DNA of 64,000 nt, from contig NZ_JBAHUR010000005.1 in assembly GCF_036689815.1 (NCBI RefSeq), positions 109,501 through 173,500 on the forward strand, given 5' to 3'. Made by a program: the position numbers and the translations under genes. Numbering within the stretch: the first letter of the stretch is position 1; each line of letters begins with the position of its first letter. The DNA comes from Magnetovibrio sp. PR-2 (GTDB lineage: Bacteria; Pseudomonadota; Alphaproteobacteria; Rhodospirillales; Magnetovibrionaceae). The notes beneath the pieces were generated by a model. That model saw only the letters and a program-made list of their open reading frames with translations. It had not been told where the DNA came from and made no database searches. This document shows, piece by piece, positions 60,335 to 64,000 of the stretch.

Positions 60335-61033
60335 TTACTCTGTTGCGACGTCGGTTTGGTTGAGAACAACCGGACGTTCGACAGAAATGATGTTGGTCAT
60401 GTCGGTTTCAACATCACCCATGGAAACCGTGACGTCGCCGTCGCTGATCCCGGTTGCGGTGACATAGCCGAATACGGTTTGCGAGACATCCATCAGGTTG
60501 CCGTCGGCATCTTTGGCGGAGACGATCAGTTTGTAGGCACCGTCGTCGAGTTGTTCCGCGTCGTTGTTGGTGCCGTCCCAGCCCACTTGATGCATGCCGG
60601 TGTCGGTTTGCCCTTCTGTGGAAAAGACGGATTTGCCCGAAGCATCTACAATGGTCAGCGTGGTGTCTTTCACGCCGGCAGGCAGCGTATATGTCATCAT
60701 GGCTTGGCCATTGAGCAGCTGGAATTCAGAGCCGGAAACTTCGACAACGGTGCCCAAATAGTTCACCATGGTTGCCGCCTGAGCGTTTTCGTTCACTGCC
60801 AGCAGTTGTTCCAAGTTTGAGTTCTGTTGGATTTGTTGCTCGACACTGGCGAATTGCACCAACTGTGCGGTGAATTCGTTGGCGTCCAGCGGCTCCAACG
60901 GATCTTGGTTTTGCAGCTGGGCCACCAACAGGTTCAAGAACTGGTTTAGATCTTCTTGAAGCTTTTGTTTTGATTGACCCGCCTGGGTCGATGTGTCGAT
61001 GACTTCTGAGCCAACGTTGCTGAAGAGTGACAT
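60335..61033 (-). CDS. flgD: Hook-capping scaffold FlgD
   Basis: 232 residues. N-terminal FLNLLVAQLQNQDPLEPLDA is diagnostic; the C-terminal part has FlgD-type tudor/FnIII folds (VGWDGTNNDAEQLDDGAYKL). It caps the growing hook. 65 bp before flgE, 12 bp after fliK. Confidence 0.95.
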   Translation of the reverse strand: MSLFSNVGSEVIDTSTQAGQSKQKLQEDLNQFLNLLVAQLQNQDPLEPLDANEFTAQLVQFASVEQQIQQNSNLEQLLAVNENAQAATMVNYLGTVVEVSGSEFQLLNGQAMMTYTLPAGVKDTTLTIVDASGKSVFSTEGQTDTGMHQVGWDGTNNDAEQLDDGAYKLIVSAKDADGNLMDVSQTVFGYVTATGISDGDVTVSMGDVETDMTNIISVERPVVLNQTDVATE

Positions 61034-61045
61034 AACTCTTATCCT

Positions 61046-62818
61046 TTACGCTGTAATGTCCACACGGTCGTCCGAGATGATCTGCGGGCTTCCGTTTGCG
61101 GATTGTTCGAGCAGTTCCTCAAGCGTCGGTTCGTTTGAAAGTGGGCCCATACCGGATCCGCTTCCTGCGGTTTCTTGACCGCCTTGGGCGTTTTCGCCGT
61201 TTTCACGCAGGTTGAAGCTGAGATCGCCAGAGTTCATCTGCAACCCAGCTTCACGCATTGCTTTTTCAAGCTCGCGGGAGTCTTGTTTCAAAAGATCCAG
61301 CGTGTCTTTGTTGTCGGCGCTCACGACCGCAGTCACGCGCCCGTCAGAAGCCATTTCCAATTGAATATCAACGCGGCCCAAGTGGGCGGGTTTCAGTTGG
61401 ATATTGATTTTGTCCATTCCACCGGCGATGGCTTTTTGAATTTGCACATTGACCTGCTCCGTCACCTGGGCGCGGGCCTGGGCTTGGGGCTGGGCATTGG
61501 TTTTGGCCTGTTGTGCAGCCTGCTGTGTTTGCTGCGTGCCGGTCGGCTGGTTCAAGCCCTGCGTGGAAGAAGCGCCTTCTGCGCCACCCACTTTTGCCGC
61601 TCCGCTGGCAAGATTATGTTGTGCAGCTTGCGAGGTTTGAGCTTTGGTATCCGTATTGCCAGCGTTTTTCGCAGCTTCGGCTTGCGCCATTTGCAGCTGC
61701 TGCTGGGCTTGTTGTTGAGCGTCGCCTTGTTGCCCACCGGCTTGGTTGCCCAGGTTATGCGAGTTCGCGGCTTGCGGACCGGCGGCCATGGGTTTGGCGG
61801 CGGCGGTGGTGTTGGTTTGGTTCAACCCTTCACCGTCTTTGGTCACGGACGCTTGTACGTTGGCACCTGCGTTCGGTTGGCTCACCAGTTTTTCGGATTG
61901 TTTGGTGACTTCAACTTTGACCTCTAAGTTTTGGTCCTTGCCAACTTTGGCGGACAGATCAGCAGCTTGCTGTTGTTTCAAGCTGGGGTCGTTTTGCAGA
62001 TTGTGATTGTTTTCGGTGCGCTGGCCTAAGTTGGCTTGGGTTTGTTGCGTGCCAGCACCGTTGTTGTCTTTCTTTTGACCGGCCAAGTTTGCCAGGTCTA
62101 CATCGCCAGCATCTTCACCGCCGTCGGTTTTTGCCATGCCAGCATTGGGATTGGCGACCGCTTCGCGAACCTTGTCGCCACTTTGAGCTGCAGCGGCTTG
62201 CGTTTCAGCACCTTTGTTTTGGCCGTTTTTGTTGACCATATCGACCACACCGGCCAAAGCGGCTTCGTTTTGGCCTTCACTGGCTTGTTGCACGGTGGCA
62301 TCTGCGGCGGCGTCAGCAGTATCGGCGGCTTCACCGTCGGAACCGGATTGGGCCTGGTCGTTTTGGCCGTCATCGCTAGAGGCTTGTTGATCGCCAGACT
62401 GGTCTTGACCTTGTTCTGGGGCGTCGTTGCCTTGATCGTTTTGAGAGACTTCGCCGCGATCATCGTTGTGTTTCATGGTATCACGAGGCGCGTCATCTTT
62501 ATGATCAACCGGACGGGCATAATCGTCGGAATTATCTTGGGCGGGTTCTGCGCGATCACGCACCGGGGCATCGTCGCGGGCCGCTACGTCGGTGTTCTGC
62601 GGTTCAGACTTTTGCTCAGGCGCGATGTCTTGTTTGATGTTGACGCCACCGGTCAGATTCGACTGGTTGGAACCGTCAACAACGCCTTGCCCAGACATTT
62701 TCATGCGTTCGGCGACGGCGGCCGAGAAGTTCCCCATGAGAGCTTCGGCGGTGCTTTTGGTTTTTGTCGATGCGTTCGCATCATTGATCGTCTTGGCTTT
62801 AACAGAAGAAACGTCCAT
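61046..62818 (-). CDS. fliK: Flagellar hook-length control protein FliK
   Basis: 590 residues. A long disordered Gln/Asp/Asn/Ala-rich first part (to about 450), then the Flg_hook domain (INIQLKPAHLGRVDIQLEMA; LKQDSRELEKAMREAGLQ). It measures hook length and switches export specificity. ATG 62818 is chosen since it lies 37 nt from the predicted transcription start of the sigma-54 promoter; an in-frame start at 62848 would sit closer to it. Confidence 0.93.
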   Translation of the reverse strand: MDVSSVKAKTINDANASTKTKSTAEALMGNFSAAVAERMKMSGQGVVDGSNQSNLTGGVNIKQDIAPEQKSEPQNTDVAARDDAPVRDRAEPAQDNSDDYARPVDHKDDAPRDTMKHNDDRGEVSQNDQGNDAPEQGQDQSGDQQASSDDGQNDQAQSGSDGEAADTADAAADATVQQASEGQNEAALAGVVDMVNKNGQNKGAETQAAAAQSGDKVREAVANPNAGMAKTDGGEDAGDVDLANLAGQKKDNNGAGTQQTQANLGQRTENNHNLQNDPSLKQQQAADLSAKVGKDQNLEVKVEVTKQSEKLVSQPNAGANVQASVTKDGEGLNQTNTTAAAKPMAAGPQAANSHNLGNQAGGQQGDAQQQAQQQLQMAQAEAAKNAGNTDTKAQTSQAAQHNLASGAAKVGGAEGASSTQGLNQPTGTQQTQQAAQQAKTNAQPQAQARAQVTEQVNVQIQKAIAGGMDKINIQLKPAHLGRVDIQLEMASDGRVTAVVSADNKDTLDLLKQDSRELEKAMREAGLQMNSGDLSFNLRENGENAQGGQETAGSGSGMGPLSNEPTLEELLEQSANGSPQIISDDRVDITA

Positions 62819-63139
62819 TGGACCAACCCTCGTGACTTTGTGTTGCATTCATCCGCAACAACAGTAGCAAGGGGTGTGCCAAGGCGTGGATTGTGTTTAG
62901 TGTTTTGAAAATATTGGATAAAAATGAAACTAATTGGGGGCGGAACTAGGTCATTTTGGGTCCTGGCACTACTTTTTTCCGTTCTCGGGGCAAAAAGTGC
63001 CTAGTGAATGCGATATGGTACGGTGTTATAGGGGAAAGAATAAGTATTATAGTTGATTGACGTCTTTGGCCTTCATTAATCTTTTCCCTTCAAAACTTTC
63101 AAGGTTAAGACAATCGTCCGGCAACACATTAGGTGGGTG
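62819..63139. other. Divergent intergenic region with the fliK promoter
   Basis: 321 bp without a gene. It holds the sigma-54 promoter of fliK at 62866-62881 and, near 62965-63001, an imperfect inverted repeat (GGCACT...TTTTT with AAAAAGTGCC) of unknown role. AGGTGG precedes the plus-strand TPR gene start at 63140. No other signal was recognised. Confidence 0.7.
62866..62881 (-). promoter_or_regulatory. Sigma-54 promoter of fliK-flgD-flgE
   Basis: On the minus strand the sequence reads TGGCACA-CCCC-TTGCT, one mismatch from TGGCACG-N4-TTGCW, with the required GG-N10-GC spacing. It lies 48 bp upstream of the fliK start. Activation by FlbD is expected from known flagellar hierarchies. Confidence 0.85.
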
Positions 63140-64000
63140 ATGACAGAAACGGAAGATATGGAATTTGCACGCCGGTTTGAGGCGCTGAAAGCAAGCTTGC
63201 GTGAAGCTGCGTTAAGCAGGGCAGTGCAAGATTGCCAGGACTTCATTGAAAGCTTCCCGGATAAAGGGGAGGGATACTTTTGTTTGGGGATTCTTTCGTA
63301 CCTGTCCCAACGTGAAGGCGACGCGCGCAAAATGCTTGAAAGGGCCCATGAGCTAGATCCCGAAGTGCGGGAATATGCCCTGATGTTGTCTGGCCTCTAT
63401 GCAACCGTCGGCCAGCTTCACGATGCGCTCTATTATTCCAAATTGGGGGTGTCTTATGAGGAAAGGGATGACCTCGCCTATCTCGCTCCGCCGGAATTGT
63501 TGAACTTCGTCGAAGCGACGGAAAACTCGTTACTGCATGTGAATTATGTGAATGCCCTTTTTGCTTATGATCAACATGATTATGCAAGGGTTATTGAGCA
63601 GTGCGAGCTTGATCTTGCGCGTCACGACAATTATGAACCTGCACAGATCCTGCTGGGCAAGGGCTATATCGGCCTTCAGTCATACGGTGCTGCGGCAGAG
63701 CTCTTTCAAAACATCATCGATCAAAATCCCAATTGTGACCTGAAGGTTTTACTCCTACAGGCCGAAGTGCTTTTTAATCTGGGTATGTTTGACAATGCCA
63801 AGCAATACATCGATTTGGCATTGAGCCGTGATGAGGCGGATATAGACGTGGCCTGTCGCTGCGTTTCGTTGTTGGCAAAGCATCCCGACAGCAGCGCGGC
63901 ATTGGCAAAATTGACCAACCAGATGAACGAAGACCATTTCTCTGGGGGGGAGCCTTATTACGAGCCAAGCCCAATGCCGGAAGGAAAGATCTTCATTGGA
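63140..64000 (+). CDS. TPR-repeat protein (3' partial)
   Basis: 287 codons, open to the right edge, no stop. Several helical TPR-type repeats (YFCLGILSYLSQREGDARKM; ILLGKGYIGLQSYGAAAELF; AEVLFNLGMFDNAKQYIDL). A Gly/Pro-rich stretch near the end (SGGEPYYEPSPMPEG) suggests that another domain begins beyond the window, possibly a glycosyltransferase as in the two other TPR proteins here. ATG 63140 has an AGGTGG site. Divergent from fliK. Confidence 0.8.
   Translation, partial: MTETEDMEFARRFEALKASLREAALSRAVQDCQDFIESFPDKGEGYFCLGILSYLSQREGDARKMLERAHELDPEVREYALMLSGLYATVGQLHDALYYSKLGVSYEERDDLAYLAPPELLNFVEATENSLLHVNYVNALFAYDQHDYARVIEQCELDLARHDNYEPAQILLGKGYIGLQSYGAAAELFQNIIDQNPNCDLKVLLLQAEVLFNLGMFDNAKQYIDLALSRDEADIDVACRCVSLLAKHPDSSAALAKLTNQMNEDHFSGGEPYYEPSPMPEGKIFIG

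Noticed and set aside
62965-63001. Inverted repeat as terminator or sigma-54 site in the fliK upstream gap
   Set aside because: TGGCAC is followed by T residues without the -12 GC, and the stem has a three-base gap; no role could be supported.
1-64000. CRISPR array, tRNA or rRNA genes
   Set aside because: No regularly spaced direct repeats and no cloverleaf or rRNA sequence was seen on reading the window.

Overview
The window looks like the chromosome of a motile alphaproteobacterium of the Rhodospirillales type. This rests on gene content: CtrA, ChpT, SciP (DUF1153) and FlbD occur together, serC-serA sits behind an alphaproteobacterial-style leader hairpin, the formate dehydrogenase has a NuoE-NuoF fusion subunit, and GANTC (CcrM-type) sites cluster in one flagellar intergenic region. 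I cannot name the species. No tRNA, rRNA or CRISPR array was seen.

Left part (1-7016): the 3' part of an SLC13-type anion transporter with two RCK_C/TrkA-C domains, a small unknown protein, a ParDE-type toxin-antitoxin pair behind a nested palindromic operator, the serine operon serC-serA with a probable attenuator/RBS-sequestering leader, and an orphan PAS histidine kinase. Metabolic part (7286-17086): a tungsten aldehyde:ferredoxin oxidoreductase cluster (four-cluster ferredoxin, AOR catalytic subunit, FAD/NAD oxidoreductase, MoaD-like protein, ModE-like regulator), an IS110-family insertion with a 32-bp perfect palindrome in its 5' non-coding part, and an NAD-dependent formate dehydrogenase (fdhB-fdhA) on the opposite strand whose 3' end lies 6 bp from the transposase stop.

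Signalling and motility part (17200-42985): chpT; a chemotaxis set cheA-cheY-cheB-cheR with an unusual CheA and no separate cheW; ctrA; fliI-fliJ; then a long minus-strand series fliF-fliG-fliH-fliN-motA-flbD-flhA-flhG-(FliK-like)-(T-fold protein)-(DsbA-family isomerase). Next to fliF lies a secreted protein that I read as a diverged copy of the FliF C-terminal ring-building region. A FlaG-like protein, a TPR-glycosyltransferase and the CtrA inhibitor sciP follow.

Right part (43084-64000): a tightly overlapping minus-strand operon (ACP, acyl-AMP ligase, LuxE, LuxC, FabZ-like dehydratase, GMC oxidoreductase, Gluconate_2-dh3-like subunit, SDR, split transketolase) with adjoining AAC(3)-like acyltransferase, second FabZ-like protein, YhdH/AcuI-type reductase and DUF4910 protein. 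It is bracketed by TPR-glycosyltransferases and embedded between flagellar loci. I infer a small acyl/aldehyde or unusual-sugar pathway for surface or flagellin modification; the product is unknown. The window ends with the hook operon fliK-flgD-flgE, which has a near-consensus sigma-54 promoter that fits control by FlbD, and the start of a further TPR protein running off the right edge.
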